Positions 48,301-60,598 of a stretch of 64,000 bases of DNA are shown in pieces (within the stretch, counting starts at the first letter, position 1; each line of letters opens with the position of its first letter). A program made the translations under genes and the position numbers. The stretch covers positions 35,155,201-35,219,200 of the forward strand of contig NC_030851.1 in the NCBI RefSeq assembly GCF_000208745.1, in the 5' to 3' direction. The notes below the pieces were generated by a model that was not told where the DNA came from, searched no databases, and worked only from the letters and a program-made list of their open reading frames with translations. The stretch is from Theobroma cacao. Taxonomy: Eukaryota > Streptophyta > Magnoliopsida > Malvales > Malvaceae.

Positions 48301-50722
48301 TTTTTTATATAATTGAGGGAACGAGAATTCGAACACTACTCTTCAAAACAAGAGAATTATACATCAATTAATGAATTAAATGCTCAAGTGCAGTTACCCA
48401 TTTTATTCAACAATGAAGTCGATTTCTCTCTTCATCCTCCTTGCTTTGAGATTTCGGGTTTTCCTTTTGGAAGAGTGTAAACTAATAGTCCCTTGACATT
48501 GGTAGCATAAGAGGTTCGATCAGCACAAGCAACTCTTTCCTCCTTGGAGTTTTCCTCACAAGCAATTCGTGTGACAACTCTTAGAGGCTGAACAAGTGGG
48601 CAGCTTGTGGTTTAGAACAAGCAAAATTTAGTGGGTTGGAGATTTTGGTTTCTTGATTTCGACATCAAGGGTCCAAAAGTATACCATTTTTTGCCCCTTA
48701 ATTACTGTTTTATTTTGAACGAACCCAAAGGATGATCTTGATTGAAAAAAAAAGTTTGGAATTTCCATCACTTAAACAATATGATGGCATGGCTTTTCCC
48801 ATACGGAACATACTTTCCAACAGTTAGGTAACTTTGAAGTATGGAGCCAGTGATTATGAAAAGTACTAAAGCCATCAGGTGTCATCCACTTTTTCTTTGT
48901 TTCCTTGTTAATTTTGTTTGATTCTTTTACCGCCATTCTTTTGTTTTTGGTTGAAGCACATTATGAGTATTTTGGGTAGTGACAAAAGTTGACATATGAA
49001 ATGAGATATTTAAGAGAGCTCATTCTTATATTTTTGAATGAGTTTTGGGAGTTTGGTTTTAAAATGCAATGACAGTGAAGAATCCTTTGTGGATTCTATT
49101 TATAATTTTCGATAGAGTTAAAGTGGACTGTAAGATTATTGAAAATAAATGTATAAAGGGTTTTGATTTTGATTCGAATTATCAAATATAGTGATTTACA
49201 TGTACTTCTAATTTTTTTATAATAAAGAATTACTTTACTTGATAGACATAGATAAATAACCAAACTACATAAATATTTATGTATTTTGTCGCTTGATTTC
49301 ACTGCATTGCATTTTGCTAAGCTAACATGAGGAAACACGTTCATTGGAACCTTTGTATGACTTACCGTATACCTTCATTATTGCTGCTCCTCCGGTAGAT
49401 ATTGATGAGTATTCGTGCCCTATTACTGGGATCTCTACCTAGTCTATAACTTCTACTTCTAGATCAATATATATGTTTGCACTTGGATACCGGTCTAGGA
49501 AGTGCCACCTGCGGTTCAGGTCTTAGACCATGAACAGACACCTAAGTTGTTAATACAATTTTCATAGGGTGGCGGTTCTGGTCATGAAGCTCTCATGCTT
49601 TGGTGGAAGGAAGGCATGATTCAAAACCAAGTTTTGAGTAGAATTGACCAACCAAGATAATTAGCCGACAAAGTTGAAGGGTTAAAACTGTGGGGAGGTA
49701 TCATGATCTAATATAAGCATTTGATATTAGGGTTAAACCTACCACGCTTTTAGCATACATAGACCACGATGCGAGAGGTGTGTCTACCAAGTTCGCGCAC
49801 ATTAGTGTGTTTTGTTTCTTCTGGCAAAATCATTTGAAAGTGACCTTGGTGAACTTTTTGCCACAAGTCATTATGGTGATGCCAACGAACCCCACCCCTT
49901 CTTTCAAACACTTACAACTGAACCTTTTTTGGATACCCATTGGTAATTGCTCAAATGCTCCTGCCTTAGCAATCCAGCTCGTGGTTGCTACCTACGTACC
50001 GCAATCAGAAGGTATTCGCTAACCAGACATTGTTCACTTGAGCTAGCTAGCAGTTTTTGACTTAATTAGGATGCTTAATTGTAGCTTCAACCTTTGTTGA
50101 ATATTGGCTAAAGGCGGCACAAATTCATCTTCATTCGCAGCTAATAACAGGATTTTGACTCGTATAATTTCCACAATTTAAACTACCTTTTTAGCTATAT
50201 ATTGACCTTGGAGCCTTAAAGTCTCATCATGTATGTGTTGGTTTAATTTTGTAATAATAGATATGTCTAATTACATGTTGATTTGTTTGGCTATTTCATT
50301 GATTTCTTATAACAAGATGTAATAATTTACTTGTAAGTTGTAACTTAAAAGAAAAACCAATCTTTTACTTTTTTTTTTTTTAATTTTCATAACTTAAACC
50401 AATTTAATTTCTCTTTTCTTAGATCTTCCTCCCGTTCTTTTTCTTTGCTTTTTCAGGACAAACAACCACAAGAAAAAATTGCGGATTTCCAACAACTTTT
50501 GCGGTTGGAAAGAAAAAAGAGATATATAGTATAGGGGCAGGCAATAATAATTAAAGATTGATCGATAAAATAAAGACAAAGCAAAAGCAAAGTAAAATCC
50601 CTATATAGATTAGATACCAACATATTGTATCTATCCCTTACATTTTTTTTGTGTAGACTAATATGAACATTCCCTAAAATCATTTCCTTTTAAAAACTCT
50701 TAAAGTGGGTCATTAAGCCTGA
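45376..50722. other. Intergenic, no supported gene; possible hAT-type end
   Basis: CCGCTCATTGCTCACCCCTA at 46653-46672 is the reverse of TAGGGGTGAGCA, a usual end of plant hAT elements. The DNA before it has CGACCGAAATCGACC-like words often seen in such MITEs, but the opposite end was not found. SINE copy C lies at 48299-48392. A minus-strand open stretch of about 50 codons at 48452-48612 was not recognised. The part next to 50723 should hold the HD-Zip 3' untranslated region. Confidence 0.45.
48299..48392 (-). mobile_element. tRNA-derived SINE, copy C
   Basis: On the minus strand: CACTTGAGCATTTAATTCAT, then GATGTATAATTCTCTTGT, AGTAGTGTTCGAATTCTCG (B-box-like), CCCTCAATTATA and an A tail. 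It corresponds in order to copy D. Confidence 0.6.
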
Positions 50723-52986
50723 CTAACAAGCCGCCGAAGATGGCCTTGATTGGAGGGCCGATGTCCCAACTTTAGACGACAATGTGGTGGCAGTGGCGGT
50801 GGCGGCGGTCATTTTGGTGGGGCCCTTGTCAAGGGCAGTGGTGGTGACTCGCTCGCACCGAGGGCACATTGTAAGGGTTGATGCTGGGAGAGGCTCACAG
50901 CTGTGAGGCGAAATCACGGTTGGTGGCCCTACTTTCATGGCCCTTAGCTCCTCCACCTCTCTTTGCAGCCTCCTGTTCTGTTCAGTCAGTGATCCAAACC
51001 ATCTTTTCAGGTACTCACACTCCATCTCTGTCTGCTTCAACTTGCTCCTATACCATGTTATTGTTTATTTGATCAACATAAAATATATACATATAATATC
51101 CGAATCTAAGTTGTATCAAAACTAAACTAAACTCTTATCTGGCTCTTTGTTTTATGATACGGTTTTTTCCTTTAGCTATGCACGATGTACAAATGAGAAA
51201 CTCATACCACAGAATTTTAAAACTTTCCCAATCCGGTACGATATGCCTTTGCACAAAAGAATTGGTACTAATTTCAGCACGATCAGGGAAGCCTTGCTAT
51301 AACTTTTTCTTTTTGTTCTTATTCCCTTTTTCAAGTCATTGTTTGATTCCAAGGGGATGACTCAAAGAAATTTCATGCTTACAGAAACATGATAAACACT
51401 GACGTGCAAGGTCTTTACACTTTCATGTGGCGTGACCAACCTCGCTTAAGAACTTGAGAACAGATATTGCATTTAAGTATCAAATTCATAAAGCTCTTTC
51501 TTAAATAAGTGAAATCTTTCTGTAATTATCTTTTCCTCCCTCGTCCCTTTCCTTTCCCTAAACTGGTTAATGAAGAGTAATAAATTCAAACTTGGATTTT
51601 ATTCATATCTAAACATGAGTGCATTTATTATCATATTAAATGCTAACCATTACATACTAGCTAGCCAATGATCTATAACCCAAAGAAACAGCAATTTCTA
51701 TTACAGTCATAATGCTTTAATCTGTTCTCACTGCTCATGCATTGATAAAAAAGAAAACAAGAACATGATTACAATTGTAAAAAATTAGTTTAGGTGTGTC
51801 CTTCCCCTTTATTGATTTCATTCAATAATGTAATACACGAATGTAATAATTCATAAATGCATGGCTAAGTCCAAAGAATGATGGGTCAAAGCAGCACTTT
51901 ATTATAGAGGGTGATGATCTGACTAGCACACGAGGCCAGAAACAGACATGCAATCTCAATTGCTGCTATCATTGTTATATTGATGTTGTTAGACAAACCA
52001 TCATTATTTTGATCCTCCAACCTCAGCTCATGAAATAGAACCACATCATTAATTCTTCATAAATCTGTTCAGCTACTTGTCGGTCATGTGTCCGTTTTCT
52101 GCAACCTGTTATAGGTTTTGTTTATTGTTCGTGACTGTTTTTCTGTCTATGAAATATTAAGAAAAGGATTTAATAAAGTGTTCTATCTCTCCATATATCC
52201 TTCCTTGATATTCATCTAAAATCCGCGCTAAGTTTAATAATGAGAAAATTATTTCGAGAGTCTGAGAGGAAAATTATAAACTCTCTCTTTAATTGACATT
52301 AATGCACATAGTATTATATCATATGGCACTGCAACTTGATGTGGCAGCATATATATCAAATCCTATGAAGTATTCTCTGAATGATAAGTTCTACAAGAAA
52401 AGCATGCCCGTAAAGCTAACAAATGGCAAGATATTTTTCCTATATTATTAGGTCCTGCATACACGACCAAAAAGAATAGGTAGGAAAAAAAGGAAAAAAA
52501 CGAAGTAGTTTCCCTCTAGCCTGTTATTCCTTGTTCTTAAGGTGCCTCAAGGCCCTGAACAACTGGTTTGATAGAATTTTACAGTGCAAAACGTGGTATT
52601 TGACTTGCTTTTACTCTAAAATATAAATTATGAATGATAGTGATATATCAACGTCCGAAGGCAACCGTTTTGTCCGGGAAATGACTAGAGAAGCCCATAA
52701 AAATGAATCAAGTTATGGTAGCATCATAAAATATTATATCCATGTAACTAAAACATAGAAAGTAATTTGTTTTTTAAAAAAATCTATTGTTTCACTTTCT
52801 ACTTTACATTATTAGTGTACGAAAAATATACGGGTAGAATCTGATTCAGATTATACACTTTGTGATATTCTGTCAACGTTTCGATATTACTCTAAGCTAC
52901 TTTTAATCCCAACAACCAACAAAATAATAAGGACCCAGAAAAATGAAAAGAAAAAATCTATGGAGAAAACTGGGAATTCTTTTAAA

Positions 52987-53035
<49 letters not shown>

Positions 53036-53912
53036 GTATAGATAGGGTAGGGTAGAGTAAGTAGTACCTGGCCCTACGGTTCTGGAACCAAACTTCAACC
53101 TGCCTTGGCCTCAGCTTCAGCTGCATAGCCAATGCTTCTTTCTGCTTCTGCAAGCACAAAACTCCAAAAGGCATTAAATAAAGAGATCATCTGATAAATT
53201 TATTGGCTATTTTATGTCCAAAAAAAAAATGTTGGTGTTTGGTGTTAGTTAATTGCATAGGTAGTAGTGGATGGGGGTTTTGAATTACATACAGGGTTTA
53301 GGGTATGGTTTTGTCTGAAACTTTCTTCAAGAAGGCGAGACTGTTCTTTTGTAAGACGAAGTTTTTTGCGAGGAGGGGCTCCATTGCAGCTTTCTTCTTC
53401 ATCCTCCATGCTTGCTGTGATCCATTCATCTTCTGCTCCTCCCGATGGTACTTGGTTTATATCTAAATCTCTCACCGTACAACCCCCTTGATCACCTTCG
53501 GTGTAGTATTTTCATTCACAAAAACAGAAACAAAGAAAAATATATCAAATTTGAATCGAAATCAATCAATATTCGTCAAACATGAGGATGATCATATGAA
53601 AAGGAAAACGAAAAGCAAAAAAAAGAAGACCCTTTTGGAAACCATGCATGGAATCGGGGTATAGAAGATCAAAGGCTGAAACTTCTAAAACATGGGATTT
53701 CAAAAAGAAAAAAAAAAAGGTTTGATATATATCTTATTTAAATTAAGAAGCAATAAAGAAGAAAAAGGGTAGGACAAAAAAAAGTGAAGAGAAAGAGAAG
53801 GAAAGGGATGTTTCTGTTGCTTACCAGAAGAAGGAAGAGAAGGGGAAGAAGAGAAGCCGGGAACAGATATTGTCAACTCCAAGTTAGAAGAGCCGGTGGG
53901 TAAAACCGCCAT
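50723..53912 (-). CDS. ATHB-17: HD-Zip class II transcription factor, ATHB-17 type, complete, four exons
   Basis: Nuclear homeodomain-leucine zipper factor. Class II members bind CAAT(C/G)ATTG as dimers and usually repress. Exons 53912-53825, 53495-53293, 53147-53068 and 51047-50723 have GT/AG borders and join in phase to 231 residues. The start [20 protein letters not shown] closely resembles the distinctive N-terminus of ATHB-17, with an EAR-like LELTI repression motif at 11-15. The homeodomain covers about 71-126 with recognition helix WFQNRRAR at 117-124. The zipper has leucines in exact heptads at 137, 144, 151 and 158. The redox-sensitive class II CPSCE box is present as CPRCE at 185-189. 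The protein ends SRPSSAAC, unlike the ATHB-17 tail but like the end of HAT22-type members. Intron 3 is long (about 2.0 kb) and contains a TA microsatellite. No frame breaks were seen. The exact paralogue (17 or 18) is uncertain. Confidence 0.93.
52989..53030. repeat. TA dinucleotide microsatellite in HD-Zip intron 3
   Basis: A pure TA run of about 40 bases lies some 40-80 bases inside the donor end of intron 3. It is likely to vary in length between individuals and does not touch the splice site. Confidence 0.85.
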
Positions 53913-54274
53913 GTAAGTTGCAGAAGCAGAAAGAAGAGAAAGATAACGATTGATTTTAAGGAGAGAAAAGGTAAAGTTTTACAAAAGATAAATAAAAAAA
54001 GAGAGGAAACAAAAGGAGACAAATGAGAGACACGGAGGAATATGATATGAAATGAAACGAAGGAAGGAAGGAGAAAAAAGAGGTGTGGGGGTGTGATGGA
54101 TTTTAAGGTCAAAGTAATTAATAGATATAATAAATAAATAAATAATTTTTAATTAGGAAAAAACAGAAGCAAGGAAGCAAAATAAGAATTGAAGATCTTG
54201 AGAGGAAGTGCTAAATAGCTAGGGTTTTTGACTGTGGTCATCAAGTCAAAGGGTCTGACCCATCTGATCTGGGA

Positions 54275-54280
54275 CACGTG
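54275..54280. promoter_or_regulatory. G-box upstream of the HD-Zip gene
   Basis: A palindromic CACGTG core in the context GACACGTGTC lies about 360 bases upstream of the HD-Zip start codon. G-boxes bind bZIP and bHLH (PIF-type) factors, and HD-Zip II genes are known shade-response targets. Occupancy here is inference only. Confidence 0.35.
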
Positions 54281-56191
54281 TCAGAAGATTGAAAAATCTT
54301 GGTGGTGTAGGAGAATAACCGGCAGGTTTTCTGTTTATAAGTGGTGAGTCTGATTGTCGGTTCAAAGGTCAGCTGATGAAATGATTGGGAGCTTGGGCTC
54401 GGGGAGGCTTTGGGCAGCGCAGGGCAGGCAACCATCCCATTCCCATACATACCTACAGCTACTGTATTAATAGCGCCCTTTTTCATTTTTCTCCTTTCTT
54501 TAATGCGTGACCCTTGACCTTGAGGCTTCGGCTTCAAGTTCAAGGGCAGGGGGGGTTTTTACATCCTACAGCTCAATCACATTGCTTGTGATGGTGCTTG
54601 GGGCATCTGGGTCGTTCACTTTTCTGACTTTTGGTGGAGAAATAATGTGAATGGTGTCAGAGTGGTGGGGTTGCATGGGGAAAATGTTGGGTTAGGATAT
54701 ACTAGGTATTACCATTATTATGAGAGAGTTAAAAGCACAGAAAAAGCGTCCATGAATAGTTATTGCGTGGGGATGCTGAGGAATTTAATGCTGTTTTACC
54801 TGTTGACGGGTACACAGGAATTGTAACGCCCCCCATCTCACATTAATGCAAAGGGATGGAAGTCATAATTCAGGGATGTGGAGTTTGGACAATGGACATT
54901 TAATGGAGGAAGAAGGCTATGCCTGTCTTCAACCTTTTTTCTTTATGTTTTTGGGATCCCACTCTTCTTTTATTTAACCTTTTGGACCATATTTAAGGCT
55001 ACAACAATATCTCGTCGTTTATTTCTCTCCACCTTACAATTTATTTGCCAAAGTTTGATGCATAACAATAATAATAAACAAGGAAAATTTAACGTATCCC
55101 TTTTTTTTTCTTTTTTCTAAAAAATATACTAATTTATTATTAACTTTATTCTAATTCAAACATATGTTCTAATGATAGCGTCGCATTAAACCTATAACAA
55201 TTTCACGGTAAGAGACTTCAATTAGTATTTTGATGCTCCTATTCAACGTATTTATAAAATTTAATGACGACTTGCATGTGTAAAGTCTGAATAGGTGTTT
55301 CCCACCATTTTAATTAAAACAAGTAAAGGAGGTTTTGTTAGCGATAAAAATTAATCTTATGGTTTGACTTACGAATATTGAAAGGAAATTTTGGTCCACA
55401 AGAAATGGGGATGAACCTTGATGTGGCCAAATTTGACCCGAACTCCCACCGCCAATCACAAGTCAAGATTGAGTCCATTGCACATTCCAGGGGTTGGTTT
55501 TCGGTTGGGACCTTGACTGCCACGTTTGTATGCATATCGCCAAGCGGCAGTTTCCTTCAGTTTTCACCCCCATTTCCATTGCTATTAGTTATAATCCCAC
55601 ACAAAGGAAAACCTTTGTTTAAATCAAGGGTCAAAGAAAGGCAACAAGGACACCCCCCCTTCTGACTCAAACCCCTACACTGTTTTTCTTTTCTTCTAAT
55701 TATACTATAAATTCTTCGATAATTAATGTCACATAATGTTTAAATATTTTAATTTATAGATTCCAATACGAGGTCAAGTGGTAAGAATATGGGGTTGGAG
55801 AATTATTTATATGTCAATAAATCAGGCATTTAATAATTTGGGCAGGAACATTTATTTCCAATTAAACTAATTACTCATCATGACTTTTTGAACATCCCTA
55901 CTTAGAACAACTTGATGCAAAATCTCCTGAAAAACTCCATAAGATTAATGCAAAATAACAACTTTATAAATATATATTTATATATTTATATATGTCAGTG
56001 CTTTCCGGGTGATTTACAGAGCCATGCTGACTCTTTCTTTCCAACTGCCACTGATTTACACAGCTCAAAACTTTTGAAAAATATCACATATGCAGGCATA
56101 GTTATTCCTAACCACCCCTTGTTTCCCCTATCAGAAAACTGTACAAAAATCCTGATTTTGCATTGATAGCTTTTGCAGAATCTGGTAACCT

Positions 56192-56291
56192 GTTTTTTTT
56201 TTTTTTTTTATAATTGAGGGAGGGGATTCAAATTTTACTTTTTAAGTAGGGGATAATACATCAACCAATGAGTCAAATACTCGGATACAGA
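56192..56291 (-). mobile_element. tRNA-derived SINE, copy D, with perfect 9-base target duplication
   Basis: On the minus strand: CGAGTATTTGACTCATTGGT, then GATGTATTATCCCC, AAAGTAAAATTTGAATCCCC (B-box-like), CCCTCAATTATA and an A-rich tail of about 20. TGGTAACCT occurs directly on both sides (56183-56191 and 56292-56300), the mark of retroposition. It is the best preserved of the four copies. Confidence 0.75.
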
Positions 56292-59200
56292 TGGTAACCT
56301 ATATTATTTGTATTTCTTTTCTGATATACAAAACAAAAATTGGAAGAAATTAGATATTTTAATTTAAAATTTTTTTTTTTGGATGAAAGGTGTGATCAGC
56401 ACTATATATTGCACTAAACTGTATATACTTATTTTCTTGTACACAGCCAACAAAAAGCTTCAGTTTCTCATTTGTTATCCAATGTAAGAATAAAATTTCA
56501 TGGAATGGTTAAGTATTTAGCCGAAGATTTATGTCTCATTTAGTTAATATTTTTTATTTAAAAAATTTATTATAAAGCAAAAGCAAAAGGTAAAATGCAA
56601 GATCATAAATTAGAAGTTTATGAGTTAGGTTTGGGCTTAGCCTCAATCAAATTTAAACTTGGCCCAATGCAGGTATTTACATAATATTTTATTATATTAA
56701 AATATTTTAAATGATTTTATATTAACCATTTAATACATTTAATATATTTTAAGTCAAAATTAAATAAAAATATATATTATTCATCAATAAATAATCTTTG
56801 AATCGATCTAATCAAGTTAGGACCTTAAATAATATATATTTATGTCTCAACTTAATCTAAGTTGTACTACACTTAGATGAGCAGCTTAGTTCTTGGACAC
56901 CTTTTAATTATAATCTTATAACAATTATCATATGATTAAGTCATATAAGAGTAGATCATATATATGTTTTGTTACATAAAAAAACATAACTTTTTAAAAA
57001 TAATAATGTTTGTTTTTGTATAATTCCGAATCAAAACTAGCAGCCAAATTAAGGAGGTAAAAGGTTAAAAGATGTGCATCGTAGAAGCTTTTTCCCACTT
57101 TTTGGGCCATAGCTAAGGTAGTATTGAATCCCTTATGACATGCAAACTCATAAATAATGCACCCACCACGAATGTGATGGAAAGCATAGTGCCATTGATG
57201 AAGTTCCAATGATGCAGGCAAACATTTGGCTTGACAACAACACCACCACCCAGCCCCTTGCCTGGGTTTACATACCCCTGGCCTCTCTGTATATATCTCA
57301 TGCCTAAGTTAACTATCTTTCCTTTTCTTTTCTGTTTTTTGAATAAAGGAAACTCCGATTATATGTATAATGGACTTGTTTAGAGTATTCACTAAGTTGA
57401 GTCTAATTAACCCTAAGATATGGTCTAAGGTCTATTTTTGGTCAAAATGAGGGAATTGTAGCTGAATACCTCGTAACAGTTGGTTATGCCCCAATAATTG
57501 GTTTGAATTCTGAAGAAACAGAGTCTGCACTTTTTCATTGGAATATTAACTTATACCAGCACGATTTATGTGGTGGAAAACCTTTTGTTGAATGTCATGT
57601 CCTTGCATGCCCTCTTAAAAAGACTAGTGTAGGCAGGTAAATGTTTGATGAGTACAATGCCGACACTTTGGTCACTAAAGTAAAAAAAAAAAAAAAGTCA
57701 ATCCATTCTTTCATTATGCTTTGAACTTGTCTCGTACATGAAACAAAATCCACAGTGAATTTAATGTATGCAAAGCTTTTGTTTCTACTGAATGAACAAT
57801 GATTATCATTATTATATATATTTTAATAATTGATCAAAATATTGGACCAATTAGAAAAAGAAAAAAAACATCTAGCCTTCTTTTTTCTATATTTGCCCTC
57901 TTGAAAAATTGAAAGGTGAAATCTTATTTTGAATTACTTTATAACCTCTGATCAGCATCTTTTTCCCAATTAAAAGTTGGTACAAAAAAATTGAACACTT
58001 ATAGTGGGAATAATTGTAACTATTTGACAAATTACCAATATAAGAATGATAGTGGGTAGAGGGAGTTGTGGGCTTGAGGTTTGAACCCCTTAGCATTAAC
58101 ATCGTACCAATTAATAAACTTTGATTGATTAAACACAAAAACAGGAGATGAGCAAAGGACATCCCTATCAATCACGGGTGATGCTTGGTTCAATTGACGG
58201 AGGGGGATAGGCATTCATTCCATCAAAACATAAATAAACAGAAAAAAAGCACTTGATATTTGTATTCACCATATGGAAGTGGGGGAGTGTGACAATGACA
58301 ATCATAGCATATAGTACTATGCATACTAGCTAGCTAATCGATTATTTTATAAAGCAAATGATGCATTGATTTTGAACCTGGTTTGCTTTTCTGTAAAGTG
58401 TTGTTTAATACTCCCAGGCAAAAAGCAAAGGGCAAACACAGCAAGCCCACCCTTTTTTTTGGGTTTTTCTACCCAGTGTGCCGTAAAATGTCATGCACGC
58501 CCGGACTCAACTTTTCCACGGGGAGGGGGCATGGGGAGGGATGGGAATGGGATGCTACTGATAAGGAGAAAGGAGATCCTTGGAGCGGAAGAGTTGAGCA
58601 AATGTATGGCAAAAGCGTGGGCTGTGGGAGTCGAGGGTCCAGGCTGGGGCCCACGACGGATGATGATTAGGTTTAGGGACAACACATGGAACATGGGAAC
58701 CTAGTGGGTCCCAGCCTTGATGATTGGGTAGGGAACCAAGTGTGGGCTCCACTTGTCTGCTTGTCCTCACCCTCCCGGGGATCCCTCATTGGCTCGTCAT
58801 CCACATCCCATGTTTTGTAATCTCAGTGGATAACATGTGGGACCCCTCTTCACTGCCTCCCGGCCGAATAACTGTTTCAATGGCCACATGTGTGAGGATT
58901 ATCATTGCGGTGAAAACCAGTACAAACAAGAAAGCAATTTACGTTACTTTTTAATTTATTTTTAGAGTCAGGGACCCCGAAACTTCTGAAATTAATTATG
59001 CTTTGATTGAGAGGCATTATTGCTATAGTCAAAGGGGTTTGTCGTTTGTGTACCACAACCAAGATGAAGTGAGGGGAGGGCACACTGTGATGTAACACAA
59101 GCCGTGTTATAACAACATATGAATGAATGGATGAATTATATAGGATATTGTTCCAACAAACAATCCACACATGCATGTTTTCAGCTCAAAGACAACCAAA

Positions 59201-60390
59201 AATAATCTGAATTCATGTTTGGTACATGTCATCCTAATATCTTATCACCCTTTTTATTCATATTATTAGGGTTTTGGGTTTACAGGTTTTGGGTCAAGCT
59301 GAAAGGCAACTCATTTCCTTTATATGATTGTGATTAGTGGTAAGAATGTAGACTAGATTTCCTCTTTTGATACTGAAATACATTTCATGATTTTTTTAAA
59401 TTTTTTTGACATTAAAAATTATAGAAATATAATATTATAAAAAATTAATAAATTAATTTTCACGAAAACCAACTAAGAACTAACAACTCGAAAACAATAA
59501 TACAATTCTAGAATAGAACAATATCATTTGACACTTTCTAAAAACAATGTATATAGTATGGGATGTGAATAACAAAAGACTAGTTCCTTTTCTTTGACTT
59601 GTTCCATGTGAATCCAAGGTGCTTCTTCTTCTTTTCTGTTTTATTTTTTAAATACAGTGAAACAGAGCCAACGATGTTGTAATGTATTCACAAAGTTTAA
59701 AGTTTTAAGGTTGAGCTTCAGATATACAGTAATGGGGACTGGAAAGGAAGGAAAAAGTATAAAATAAAATAAACAAGAATAGAAAAGTCAAAGGAAAGGA
59801 AGAAAATTCTTCCTTGTATTAGTGTAATTAAACAAAGAAAAGTTATAAACACATATAGTAAAAAAAATGTAAATTTCCTTGGCCTGGTAGGAAAGCGAAG
59901 AGAGAAGAATATAAAATAAAATCATGAGCCGTACTACTGTTGGAAGAAATAAACAACTTACACAATTTGACCGTGTCACCTGAATTTTCTCTTCTAAATT
60001 GATTGTTTACAGGTGCAGGTGACAAAATGACTCTTAACTACCTATAAACATTTCCTATAACTTTTTCCCCTTGTACCAAGCAGTACTAGTTTAATTTTCC
60101 CATCTTTACCATTCTCACACCATGCTACTTTTCAGCCACAAACAAGTCAAGCTGTCTCAGATAGCACGAAACAACAAAATATTTGGTAGAATTGACAATC
60201 AAATTAGTCAAAACTAACCCAACAATCCGTTTGAATACTCGAAAGCAAAAGAATCAACCCTGCTGCAATTTTAAAGAATGCCCGAATCCAACTCTTACTC
60301 AAAGTGGCTAGATGCTGTGACATGCCAGTAGTATGAACTTGTAGAATTGTATTTCATCCTTTTTCTTTTAAATGGAAAAATTCAACTTCA

Positions 60391-60396
60391 TTTATT
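60391..60396 (-). terminator. Candidate polyadenylation signal of RECG
   Basis: TTTATT on the plus strand reads AATAAA in gene sense, about 205 bases past the stop codon, a usual distance for a plant 3' untranslated region. No other canonical signal is nearer. Confidence 0.4.
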
Positions 60397-60598
60397 CACA
60401 GCAGAATATACAACATTGAAAACTATACAGCTTTAACTAAACGATTGTGGATTTACAGCACATCGAACGAGCATACAGCCAAAATAGCAAGTAATCCCCC
60501 TAAACAGAATGCTATAAGAGGAAGGTCTAAGTTCCATGCAAAGACTGCAGCCTATGTTCAACATAAATTATGATAACTTGAATTTACCATGCCATAGC

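Larger units (their letters stand above)
53913..60390. other. HD-Zip upstream region and spacer to RECG, no gene
   Basis: 53913-54200 is CT-rich in HD-Zip gene sense and is the likely leader and promoter. Beyond are AT-rich DNA, SINE copy D and a tRNA-like patch at about 55768-55800 (GAGGTCAAGTGGTAAG, like a pol III A box). The overlapping short ORFs at 58366-58770 arise from a GC-richer patch and show no family resemblance. Confidence 0.5.

Noticed and set aside
48452..48612. Minus-strand open stretch reading RTSYATNVKGLLVYTLPKGK
   Set aside because: Looks coding but is only about 50 codons, without a start, flanking exons or a recognised family. It could be a processed fragment.
58366..58770. 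Cluster of overlapping ORFs on both strands (61-112 codons)
   Set aside because: They arise from a locally GC-richer patch with few stops; none shows a domain and they contradict each other in frame.
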